Assembly (NCBI RefSeq): GCF_003252755.1
Contig: NZ_QEPT01000001.1
Location: 186,001 to 250,000, forward strand
Origin: Haemophilus parainfluenzae
GTDB taxonomy: Bacteria > Pseudomonadota > Gammaproteobacteria > Enterobacterales > Pasteurellaceae
Direction: 5' to 3'
DNA length: 64,000 nucleotides
How positions within the stretch are numbered: the stretch's first letter is position 1; each line of letters starts with the position of its first letter. The position numbers and the translations under genes are program-made. Of this stretch, positions 43,206 to 50,312 are shown one piece after another. A model generated the notes under the pieces. The model saw only the letters and a list, made by a program, of their open reading frames with translations, was not told the origin of the DNA and did not search any database.

Positions 43206-44114
43206 CTATTGAATATCCCCTTTCGGCGCATGCCCGAAATACCGTTTGTATTCACGACTGAATTGACTAGGTGATTCGTAGCCGACTTGGTAAGCGGCTT
43301 CGGTAATACCTCGTCCTTCTTGTGCGATCAGTCGTCTGGCTTCCATTAGACGTAAGGATTTTTGGTATTGCAGCGGTGAAAGGCTCGTTATCTTCTTAAA
43401 ATGACTATGAAAGCCAGATAGCGACATACCACATAGATTTGCCAAGGTTTCCACGGTGATGGTTTCACTAAAATGTTGTTGCAGATAGTAGGTGGCTTGG
43501 GCGATTTTTTTGGTATTTGATCCATTGCTTACCATGGCTTTAAATTTGCCACCTTGTTCGCCTGTAAGGAGTCGATAATATATTTCTTGTTGGATAAGGG
43601 GTACAAGAAACTCAATATCTTTTGGATTTTCGTGCAAGAGTAATAAGCGTTCAACAGCATTTTTGAGAGATTCATCCAAATGCCATTGTGCAAAACCCTC
43701 GTCGCCCTGTTGGACATCATCTGCAAGGTTTGGATTTGCTAATAAAATCTTGCTAACGCTTTCAATATCAATTTTCATCGACATCACTAAAAACGGCTTT
43801 TACGGCTCTGCATATTTAATCTCGCCACGCATCGGTATGTTTACTGGGCAAAACATAAAATGTTGATTATCAAATCGGTAGCATTGTTCGCCTAGCTGCA
43901 CTTCATGTTCTCCGCTTAACACGATGCAAATGCTCGGCTCTTGAATAATACCTTCGTAACAAAATGGTTGATCTGAATGGCGAAGAAATAAGCCTTTAAT
44001 CGATGATGAATAGAGTTCGTTATGTGGAATAACCTTTAATAATCGTTCTATCATTTCAGTTGAGAACATAATTTTGTAGGAATAGGCAAGTAATTTGGAT
44101 AAATCATATAACAC
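43206..44114 (-). pseudogene. AraC-family regulator split by one in-frame stop codon
   Basis: The N-terminal half (44114 to 43803, AraC_N domain: EPSICIVLSGEHEVQLG, FMFCPVNIPMRGE) and the C-terminal half (from 43799, with two helix-turn-helix motifs: ETLANLCGMSLSGFHSHFKK and ITEAAYQVGYESPSQFSREY) are in the same frame. They are separated only by TAA at 43800-43802, in the context AEP-stop-KPFLVMSMKID. Without it the protein would be about 302 residues, the normal family length. The C-terminal piece has an internal ATG and could be made alone. Confidence 0.8.
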
Positions 44115-44199
44115 TTAATATTGCCGTTCAATATAATGAACTCACTTTCAACGGCGGTACGCCAAACCATATTAACCAACATTAAATGAGGAAAACATT

Positions 44200-44292
44200 A
44201 TGAAAATTTTCTACAAAACATCAGCAACAGCAACTGGCGGACGTGATGGTCGTACCCAAGTGGACGACGGTTCAATCAGCTTTGATTTGGTT
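44200..44292 (+). pseudogene. Ohr/OsmC-family peroxide resistance protein, N-terminal fragment
   Basis: Begins with a good ribosome site (ATGAGGAAA) and the Ohr start MKIFYKTSATATGGRDG, then DDGSISFDLVSF. After about 31 codons the homology ends at a junction with an inverted nnrS fragment. The frame runs on to 44418 but reads as nonsense. The two catalytic cysteines of Ohr are missing, so no activity is expected. Confidence 0.7.
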
Positions 44293-44406
44293 TCATTTCA
44301 AAATGACGGCACCGGAGCTGATGAAAAACACCAACGCGCCGAGTATAGCAAGCACCGCCGCACCGACGAAAAACGGCCGCATGGGGTGGGTGAAAAACTT
44401 ATTCAT
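44293..44406 (-). pseudogene. NnrS-like membrane protein, N-terminal fragment
   Basis: On the minus strand an ATG at 44406 opens MNKFFTHPMRPFFVGAAVL, then a hydrophobic helix to SSGAVIL, and a stop at 44293-44295. The FFxHPMRPFF motif is the start of NnrS, a haem-copper protein tied to nitric oxide metabolism. Only 37 of about 400 codons are present. Confidence 0.55.
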
Positions 44407-44490
44407 GGTTTGGCTTAATTCTGCATGAAGATGCTTTCGGATATGGATTTATTGGGCGGACAGGGTTGTATCTTGTATTGAAGAAGCAAG

Positions 44491-44530
44491 CCGAAGGTTT
44501 GTCAGATACTCAAATGCCCGTATCATTCAT
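44491..44530. repeat. Left half of a duplicated segment flanking cadD (copy A')
   Basis: CCGAAGGTTTGTCAGATACT and on is similar to the stretch at 45421-45458 (AAGGTTTGTCAGAAAT...TATCACTCAT). With the copy at 45152-45212 it brackets the cadD-like gene. Confidence 0.6.
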
Positions 44531-45141
44531 ATTATTGATATTATTGTTTGAATTGTATTATTTTCAATAATAATAAATAACCCTAAACCAATATAAATAA
44601 CAGCCATTATCCAACGACTAAACTTCTCTACAATTTCACCAACACCTGAAATATTAGCCAATCTTTGTGCTGTATATACTAAAACAAAAATCAATATTAA
44701 AAATACAAGAAGAGTAACTAATAAGTCGACAAGATCTAAAGTCACAAAGTAAGGAACAAAAAGTCCAATATTATCTGCACCACAACTAGCAACTGTAACC
44801 AAAGCAACAATACCGACTAATTTTGACAACCCTTTTTCATCCAATTCTTTTTTAGCTCTTTTTTCGCCCTCACAATCGTCGTAAATAGCAACTTTAATAC
44901 CTAAGTAAATCGGTATTAAACCTAATAAACCCAACACCCATTTTTCCGGAACATAATTCAAAACAAAAGCTAGAAATAAACTAACTAATATTAAAATTAC
45001 AGAACCTAAATATTGTCCGATATAAATATCTCGATATTCTTTTCTAGTATTTGCTCTAGCAAAAAATATAAATAGTATTACCAACAAATCTACTGCTGTA
45101 GCAATATATAAAACAGCAGCAGTAATCACAGTCGAAAACAT
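44527..45141 (-). CDS. CadD-like cadmium resistance transporter
   Basis: 204-residue membrane protein of the CadD family, with five or six hydrophobic segments: AAVLYIATAVDLLVILFIFF at the N terminus, then IGQYLGSVILILVSLF, VLGLLGLIPIYLGIK, VASCGADNIGLFVPYF and AVIYIGLGLFIIIEN. The family exports cadmium, mainly in Gram-positive bacteria. I start at 45141 because GAGGTG lies 5 bp upstream. An upstream ATG in frame would add 17 residues translated from the duplicated flank. The gene is clearly AT-richer than the ABC fragment next to it. No cadC-type regulator is seen. Confidence 0.8.
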   Translation of the reverse strand: MFSTVITAAVLYIATAVDLLVILFIFFARANTRKEYRDIYIGQYLGSVILILVSLFLAFVLNYVPEKWVLGLLGLIPIYLGIKVAIYDDCEGEKRAKKELDEKGLSKLVGIVALVTVASCGADNIGLFVPYFVTLDLVDLLVTLLVFLILIFVLVYTAQRLANISGVGEIVEKFSRWIMAVIYIGLGLFIIIENNTIQTIISII

Positions 45142-45151
45142 AAAGCACCTC

Positions 45152-45212
45152 ATAATGAATCCCCTGCCCCCTTGGCACCACGGCTTTTTCAAAAACCGAA
45201 TCGCGTTCGGAT
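45152..45212. repeat. Right half of duplicated segment flanking cadD (copy A)
   Basis: ATAATGAATCCCCTG, then ACCACGGCTTTTTCAAAAACC and GAATCGCGTTCGGA, closely resembles 45461-45523, which is the 3' end of the ABC ATPase fragment. Copy A has accumulated more changes. Confidence 0.75.
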
Positions 45213-45259
45213 AACAGATTCGTATCTTTCGCTAAAGAGTCAAGCCTGCGGCTTGCTTA

Positions 45260-45412
45260 CCCTCTCCCTAGCCCTCTCCCACGGGGAGAGGGAATTGGGC
45301 TGTCGAGCCTGAACATTTTCAGGTTTACCTGACATCTGATTCCCAATTCTACGGCTCTCTGATTTTGAGAAACCTGATCCCCTTTCCCCGTGGGAGAGGG
45401 CTAGGGAGAGGG
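45260..45412. repeat. Repeat element with 27-bp perfect inverted ends
   Basis: Left arm 45260-45286 and right arm 45386-45412 are perfect reverse complements (CCCTCTCCCTAGCCCTCTCC and seven more bases). Inside are smaller inverted repeats: GAATTGGG/CCCAATTC and CCTGAA/TTCAGG. No transposase gene, so it is a small non-autonomous element or a REP-like structure. Similar CCCTCTCCCTAGCCC repeats occur in several proteobacteria. Confidence 0.8.
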
Positions 45413-45450
45413 CAACGAACCGCAAGGTTTGTCAGAAATTTAAATTCCTA

Positions 45451-45957
45451 TCACTCATAATAATGAATCCCCTGAAACTCTCTTGCCACCACGGCTTCTT
45501 CAAAAGCCGAATCGCGTTCGGACAGCGGCGTAGGCAGGGTAATCATGTTTTGCACGTTCATGCCCTTAGTGGAAAGCAGCATGATTTCATGGCTCAGGCG
45601 TGCGGCTTCGAAGCGGTCGTGCGTTACCAGCATACACGCCATGCCCTGCCGCTCGATTTTTTCCACCAGCATGGCGACCAAAATATCGCGCAAATCGCGG
45701 TCCAAACCGACGAACGGCTCGTCCAGCAAGGCAAGGTCGCAGCCGCACAGCAGCAGGCGCAAAAATGCTACCCGTTTCGCCATGCCGCCGGACAATTCGG
45801 TCGGATATTTGTTCAAATCGCCCGCAGTCAGCCCGACTTTCGCCGCCAGCGCGATGATTTCGCCTTCATCGGGTTTGTCCATAAAAATAGCGATATTCTG
45901 CATCGCGGTCAAGTTTTCCGGCAGGCGGTTTTCCTGAAACTGAAAACCCGATATGAT
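45451..45957 (-). pseudogene. ABC transporter ATPase (nitrate/sulfonate/taurine type), N-terminally truncated
   Basis: Reading on the minus strand from 45957, the frame gives SGFQFQENRLPENLTAM (Q-loop), the signature LSGGMAKRVAFLR, Walker B LALLDEPFVGLD and LVTHD (H-loop). Everything before the Q-loop, including Walker A, is replaced by sequence starting with a Neisseria-type uptake signal at 45958. An internal Met gives a 153-residue frame, but without a P-loop it cannot bind ATP normally. GC content is far above the surrounding Haemophilus genes, fitting a neisserial origin. Confidence 0.75.
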
Positions 45958-45969
45958 TTCAGACGACCT
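45958..45969 (-). repeat. Neisseria-type DNA uptake sequence, mucosa dialect
   Basis: On the minus strand AGGTCGTCTGAA, the variant used by the N. mucosa group. It sits exactly at the breakpoint where the ABC ATPase reading frame begins. Confidence 0.75.
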
Positions 45970-45990
45970 TTTTATCGTTTCGTTTATATT

Positions 45991-46195
45991 TTACTTTTGA
46001 AGATCTTCCAATTCTTTTTCACTAAAGCGGGCTTGACCTTTATCTTCACACTTGAGTAGCCGCCAAACAGTATCTTCCCGAAAAATGGGATTGCCGTTCT
46101 CATCCCTCTTGGCACTAACCTGTTCGGCAGGCAGAAGTTCTCCTCGACTGATTGGTTTTCATGACCGATAAAGTTATCAAAGCCGTATTTTCCTA
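45991..46195 (-). pseudogene. Remnant of an unrecognised coding region
   Basis: On the minus strand a C-terminal piece of about 50 codons (PAEQVSAKRDENGNPIF, EDTVWRLLKCEDKGQ) ends at a TAA at 45991. An adjoining stretch in another frame (YGFDNFIGHENQS, 46150-46195) suggests a frameshifted gene end. It lies just downstream of the 429-residue gene. Family not recognised. Confidence 0.35.
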
Positions 46196-46201
46196 ATAAT
46201 A

Positions 46202-47491
46202 TTAGTAATAAGCAGTATTGCTGATTTCATAACGTTGATGGAGCTTAGCATCTGGCAATACAAATTTTTGTCCATCTTTTTGAAGATATGCTTCGGTTAA
46301 TTCAAAATGATCATCAAATTTCAATTTCAACGTGGCAAACTGATTTATTGAAGGTGTACTGATATTGTGCGCTTGATTCCTTCCGGGGAATGCCTGTTGA
46401 AATATCTTGTATAACCCGTTTAGTCGGGCATCATCATATATGATTTTATAATCATTCTGTTCTTGTTCTTCAGTCTTAAATGGATGCAATCTGATGCCCC
46501 ACCGATTACCCGTTTCTTTGTCTATTAACCATATTCTGATGTAAGTTGGCATCGCCTTCATTGCCTTCTTCTCTTCTTCTATCCTCTCCTTACCGATGGC
46601 CGTCCAGCGCTCCGTATTAGCGAATTCCATATAATATTCGCCGTTCCATTCCCCCCCATCCACTTCAACTTCCAAGTTCCATGGATATTTTGTTTGCATT
46701 TGTTTGTACCATTCTGCACTGACGTTTTTGGATCCAGCTATATAAGTGTGATAGAAATCGGGGTGTTCTTTACGTACTCCATCTAAGTATTCAGCCCTTC
46801 TCTTAGGGTCATGATAAAACTCAACATCGTAATACCACATTTCATTAAAGTGGTGTTTAGCAGCCTCTTCTAAAGAAGGTACAATTTCTCTTGCTTGCCA
46901 GGACATTAATTCCTTATGAATAAAAGTGCTGGTCAAATTCAACGTAACCCAACCACCAGGAGCAACAGCTAATTCAAAATTATTGGGAGATTCATATCGC
47001 GGAGTTTCAGTATCCTCTACTGCATTATTAAATACCCTGTAACTTTTTGCCATCATAGGACGTATCTTGTCTGTAGGAAGAGCTTCGTCCAGCTGATAAA
47101 ATTTATTTTCAAACCGGGATAAATAGGTAAAAGTTAACCTTTCGGGAAGTAAATCAAACTCTGCCGTTCTTCCTAAGTATCCTCCTCGACCCCAGATAGA
47201 GCCTGTACCAAAGAAGTTTCGCAAGACCGTTCCGTTCTGCAAATAAAAATCAGAACTGTACTTATTAGATACGTCTACCGCATATGCTCCCAACGTCAAA
47301 TATGAAGAATTTTCTGGTGTGGCGTTAACCAATATAGCCTCCGCCATCTTAACACCCCAAGCCATGCCTTTTGCCTGCTCGGGATTGCCGTTGCCTTCAA
47401 TCATTCTATTTAATCCTATGTTTGCCAATACAATGCTGAGGTAACCTGCTGCTACTATTCCTAAAAGGATATTTGTTTTCTTGTGTTTCAT
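46202..47491 (-). CDS. Membrane-anchored protein of unknown function
   Basis: 429-residue protein with one N-terminal membrane helix (residues about 7-27, ILLGIVAAGYLSIVLANIGL) and a large, probably periplasmic, aromatic-rich domain (many Tyr and Trp, for example WGRGGYLGRTAEFDL and EVDGGEWNGEYYMEF). No catalytic motif was recognised. The ATG directly follows a Neisseria-type uptake sequence, and there are no Haemophilus uptake sequences in it, so it probably came from Neisseria. The frame is intact. Confidence 0.6.
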   Translation of the reverse strand: MKHKKTNILLGIVAAGYLSIVLANIGLNRMIEGNGNPEQAKGMAWGVKMAEAILVNATPENSSYLTLGAYAVDVSNKYSSDFYLQNGTVLRNFFGTGSIWGRGGYLGRTAEFDLLPERLTFTYLSRFENKFYQLDEALPTDKIRPMMAKSYRVFNNAVEDTETPRYESPNNFELAVAPGGWVTLNLTSTFIHKELMSWQAREIVPSLEEAAKHHFNEMWYYDVEFYHDPKRRAEYLDGVRKEHPDFYHTYIAGSKNVSAEWYKQMQTKYPWNLEVEVDGGEWNGEYYMEFANTERWTAIGKERIEEEKKAMKAMPTYIRIWLIDKETGNRWGIRLHPFKTEEQEQNDYKIIYDDARLNGLYKIFQQAFPGRNQAHNISTPSINQFATLKLKFDDHFELTEAYLQKDGQKFVLPDAKLHQRYEISNTAYY

Positions 47492-47502
47492 TCAGACGGC
47501 CT
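47491..47502 (-). repeat. Neisseria-type DNA uptake sequence, AG dialect
   Basis: On the minus strand AGGCCGTCTGAA, with its last base forming the A of the ATG of the 429-residue gene. Perfect 12-mer. Confidence 0.85.
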
Positions 47503-47512
47503 TTTGACTATC

Positions 47513-47734
47513 TTATTGATTCCAATAAAGATACGAATTAATGATATCAATCCAGTATCCGTAAATTACCCAAACATTGAGCAGAATGAAAACAACTGCA
47601 CAATATTTCCAATGACGGTTTTGATACATTCTGATAATGCAGTAGGCATTGACAATCAAAAAGAATGCGTATTTGCCAATTTCCTCCCAAAGCACCTGAA
47701 GACTTAATATCATATATTCCATATTACCAACCAT
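47513..47734 (-). CDS. Small membrane protein of unknown function
   Basis: 73 residues with two hydrophobic segments (ILSLQVLWEEIGKYAFFLIV and WKYCAVVFILLNVWVIYGYW). Ends 21 bp before the 429-residue gene on the same strand, so the two may form an operon. A start at the ATG four codons in is also possible. Unknown family. Confidence 0.5.
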   Translation of the reverse strand: MVGNMEYMILSLQVLWEEIGKYAFFLIVNAYCIIRMYQNRHWKYCAVVFILLNVWVIYGYWIDIINSYLYWNQ

Positions 47735-47988
47735 TTAAATTTTTCTAGGTTCCTAATCATTAAATTAAAAACAATTCTCTCCGTTTTTACATAGATATCT
47801 AAATTATTTACATTTTTAATGATAAACCCATATATCTACCTTTGATAATAATTATAGAATATGCAATGCTACCAGACAATAAGGTTTGCGGAAATGAAAA
47901 GGTTCAACGAATATTACCGTAAAGCCTGTGAGCGCGTTGGTGAATTAGAATTAAAAAAATTGGCATAATAATTAATTTTGACATAAAA
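47735..47988. other. Island-to-chromosome junction region with no clear gene
   Basis: AT-rich stretch. It holds a possible 24-codon frame on the plus strand (47894-47968, MKRFNEYYRKACERVGELEL) that looks like the tail of some larger gene. It ends against the mdaB terminator. Confidence 0.35.
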
Positions 47989-48011
47989 AAGGTGAGCAAA
48001 ATGCTCACCTT
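47989..48011 (-). terminator. Terminator of mdaB
   Basis: AAGGTGAGCA / TGCTCACCTT stem with a 3-base loop, followed on the minus strand by a T run, 20 bp after the mdaB stop. Confidence 0.85.
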
Positions 48012-48030
48012 CTAAACCAATATTTTGCAA

Positions 48031-48609
48031 TTAACCAAACACTTTTTCCAAGTGGTCTTGGTAGTCTGCCAAGTATTGTTCAACTTGTGGATTTTTAATC
48101 ACATCGTTACATAAGAATGTCGGCAGACGGGTCAAACCGATGAACTCGTTGAGTTTGTGGAAGTGCATGTATAACGCATCCACGCCTTTGCCTTCGAAGA
48201 AATCGCCTTCACGGGTGAACGCTTCAATCGGCGCATTCCAAGTAAGCGAAAGCATGTGTTTTTTGCCTTGCAACAAGCCACCTGTGCCGTAGCCTTCAGT
48301 CGGATTGACACGATGGCGACCATCACTATGGTAAAGTTTGCCGTGTCCAGCGGTTAATACTTCGTCTATGTATTTTTTCACTGTCCAAGGTTCGTGCATC
48401 CACCAACCTGGCATCTGCCAAATCACGGTATCCATCCACAAGAATTTTTCGATTTCTGCTTCAACATCATAGCCGGCATCAATCACGGTTTCTTTTACAT
48501 TGTGTCCAAGTGCGGTCAAAACTTCTTTCGCTTTTTTGTGAAGTGTGTGGTTTAACTCACCATGTGAATGACCAAACTCTTTTCCACCGTCTAGTAATAA
48601 AATATTCAT
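48031..48609 (-). CDS. mdaB: MdaB, NADPH quinone reductase of the flavodoxin-like fold
   Basis: 192-residue FAD-dependent quinone reductase. The N terminus is MNILLLDGGKEFGHSHGEL. Family motifs WQMPGWWMHEPWTVKKYID and SLTWNAPIEAF follow. The start is set at 48609, where AGGAG lies 6 bp upstream; the frame remains open further but the added sequence is not protein-like. One uptake sequence (48507). Ordinary Haemophilus gene, marking the right edge of the island. Confidence 0.92.
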   Translation of the reverse strand: MNILLLDGGKEFGHSHGELNHTLHKKAKEVLTALGHNVKETVIDAGYDVEAEIEKFLWMDTVIWQMPGWWMHEPWTVKKYIDEVLTAGHGKLYHSDGRHRVNPTEGYGTGGLLQGKKHMLSLTWNAPIEAFTREGDFFEGKGVDALYMHFHKLNEFIGLTRLPTFLCNDVIKNPQVEQYLADYQDHLEKVFG

Positions 48610-48744
48610 TTTTTCTCCTTTAGCTGATAATTTACCGATTACTAAGCACTTTACTAATGCAACAATTTTACCAATCAATAAGCGCCAACTATTAAACGTA
48701 CTACTCAATTTCGAAAGTTTGATAGAAGTTAAAAGCGCAATAAA

Positions 48745-48775
48745 AAAGCCTTGAAGTCATTATTTTCAAGGCTTT
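48745..48775 (-). terminator. Terminator probably belonging to ssrA (tmRNA)
   Basis: 11-bp stem AAAGCCTTGAA / TTCAAGGCTTT with minus-strand T run, 35 bp beyond the ssrA 3'-end sequence. Only its tail of the gene remains here. Confidence 0.75.
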
Positions 48776-48809
48776 AAAGTCTTTCATAGGACTTGATAGG
48801 TTTATTTTG

Positions 48810-48823
48810 TGGTGGAGCTGGCG
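48810..48823 (-). repeat. Phage attachment site: 3' end of ssrA
   Basis: On the minus strand CGCCAGCTCCACCA, the 3' terminus of tmRNA including CCA. Sequence homology to ssrA stops abruptly after it (AAAACTGATC instead of the T-arm), which is what the gene-distal attachment junction of a prophage should look like. A complete ssrA is expected at the other end of the prophage. Confidence 0.65.
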
Positions 48824-49248
48824 AAAACTGATCTGGATAAATATCACTTTGTTTTTAAAAGAAATATTTAATGGTTAAAAATAGTTTACTACCACGCCTA
48901 CTACCATAAAAAAACAAGACGCCAATTCAGATGATCTTTTGCCTTTTAGGGCGACGATTATATCATCAAAATTTGCATTTACTTGCGTTATTTTGCGTTG
49001 AAGGATCTGAATAAAAGGATCCGAAAGGCGGTAGATCTGAAAAGGCTTTGCAAAGGATCTAAGTTTGCGTTGAAACACACACATTTACTGTGCGGGCGTG
49101 GCGAGGGTTTGACTGCGATTTTTCGTGCGTGCATTTGGGCGAAAAATCGGGTTAAAACAGGGCTTTAAAGTTTGTTTTATTGATTGATTTGATATAATAA
49201 ACTAGGGCAATACTAATACTATACAAGACAAAAACAGTTACTTGCGCA
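48824..49248. other. Prophage end region with possible cos site and GATC cluster; no clear gene
   Basis: 425 bp between attachment site and gene Q. Seen: five GATC sites between 48830 and 49060, four of them within 60 bp (49000-49060) in similar GGATCTGAA contexts. There is also a GC-rich GGGCGTGGCGAGGG at 49093-49107 resembling the GGCGAGG core of P2-type cos sites, and a perfect 10-bp dyad CGATTTTTCG...CGAAAAATCG (49116-49149). A 69-codon minus-strand frame (48875-49084) is unsupported. No integrase or repressor. Confidence 0.45.
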
Positions 49249-49275
49249 ATAAAAAAAACCGCATTTCTGCGGGCT
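49249..49275 (-). terminator. Terminator of the Q-P transcript
   Basis: On the minus strand CCCGCAGAAATGCGG then eight T, 20 bp after the Q stop codon. Strong rho-independent signal. Confidence 0.88.
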
Positions 49276-49292
49276 GTTTATTTTAAAAGGAT

Positions 49293-50303
49293 CTATTGTA
49301 GTAATTTGTATTCAGTAAACGTGATCACTTCTTCCCCTACCCAATTATTTATCTCTTTTAAACGTTCTTGCAATGGGATGATTTCATTAATAAAGAATAC
49401 TCGCGTTGCTTTCTCTACATCACCAAAACCGCCAGTGTTATTAGGTACAATTCCCATTAATTGCGGTGGTACACGATGGGCCGCCAATACATCATCACGG
49501 CTTGCATTTTTTATGTTTAAAAAGTCATCTTTTGCCACTGCATCAGACAATGGAATGACTTGCATCCCGTCTTTCTTGCCGTTAGGAATATACACGAATA
49601 AATTCTTAAAGTTGCCAGTGCCTTTTGTTTGACGGATTTGTGTTTTGATTGCTTCAATGTCGTCTTTGTTTTGTGTTGGGTCGGTCATGTAAATAATCGA
49701 ACCCGCATGCGCACCGTTCAAATAATATTTGCGGCGAAACAATGTTGCACTTTCATTCAAGAAAGCTGATTGTAATGCCGCTAAATATTCCGGCACGCCG
49801 TAAATTTCTTGGTTCACATCAGGGTTGATCAGATTAAACACTGCATCTTTCGGGAATTCATATTCATCAAAGCCATTAACTATCTGATAAAAAATGCCTT
49901 TCTTCACGCCAACGCGCATATATTTTGCAAGGGGCGATTTTAACGCAATCACTTTCCCGAATGTGTTTTCAACTTTTTCAAGGTAAGCATTACCGAATAC
50001 TAAGTAATCTTGCACCAGTTTTTCTAACTGCGTGCGTGGTAAAAGTGCGGTCGTTTTACAGGTAGAAAGCAAAATATTTTTCTTCACCGTGATCGCACTG
50101 TTGTGATGGGCTGAGGCATTTAAGGCTTTAGCCAAGTAACTTAAATTAATTGGCGGATTGTAATATTTTTCATACATCAACACGCTTTCGAAATAATTCA
50201 GTACTTCTGCACGGTCAAGCACCGGAATAGGTTCACCAAAGCTAAATGCCTGTGCTTGATTTCCAGTAGAAAGTGCGGTAGATTTTTTTGTGTTTTTGCT
50301 CAT
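49293..50303 (-). CDS. Q: Phage portal protein, P2 gpQ-like
   Basis: 336-residue portal protein of the P2/HP1 family, through which DNA enters the head. Features: AFSFGEPIPVLDRAEVLNYF at the N terminus, the RVPPQLMGIVPNNTGGFGD segment and the EVITFTEYKLL end. Length is close to P2 gpQ (344). Two uptake sequences are in the gene. Transcribed with P away from the rest of the head genes, the P2 arrangement. Confidence 0.95.
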   Translation of the reverse strand: MSKNTKKSTALSTGNQAQAFSFGEPIPVLDRAEVLNYFESVLMYEKYYNPPINLSYLAKALNASAHHNSAITVKKNILLSTCKTTALLPRTQLEKLVQDYLVFGNAYLEKVENTFGKVIALKSPLAKYMRVGVKKGIFYQIVNGFDEYEFPKDAVFNLINPDVNQEIYGVPEYLAALQSAFLNESATLFRRKYYLNGAHAGSIIYMTDPTQNKDDIEAIKTQIRQTKGTGNFKNLFVYIPNGKKDGMQVIPLSDAVAKDDFLNIKNASRDDVLAAHRVPPQLMGIVPNNTGGFGDVEKATRVFFINEIIPLQERLKEINNWVGEEVITFTEYKLLQ

Positions 50304-50312
50304 TGGGTTATC

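Noticed and set aside
45240-45450. Correia-type element of Neisseria
   Set aside because: The inverted ends do not match the TATAGTGGATT-type Correia termini, so it is reported as an unnamed repeat.
45463-46059. Long plus-strand open frames of up to about 200 codons opposite the ABC ATPase fragment
   Set aside because: They are antisense frames kept open by high GC content. The minus-strand frame shows clear ABC motifs, while the plus-strand ones show none.
48810-48823. 3' end of a tRNA-Ala gene instead of ssrA
   Set aside because: tRNA-Ala usually ends in TAGCTCCACCA. The CGCC before AGCTCCACCA and the terminator just beyond fit tmRNA better, though a tRNA source cannot be excluded fully.
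48875-49084. 69-codon minus-strand frame at the prophage end
   Set aside because: No ribosome site, no family likeness, and it overlaps the GATC repeat cluster.
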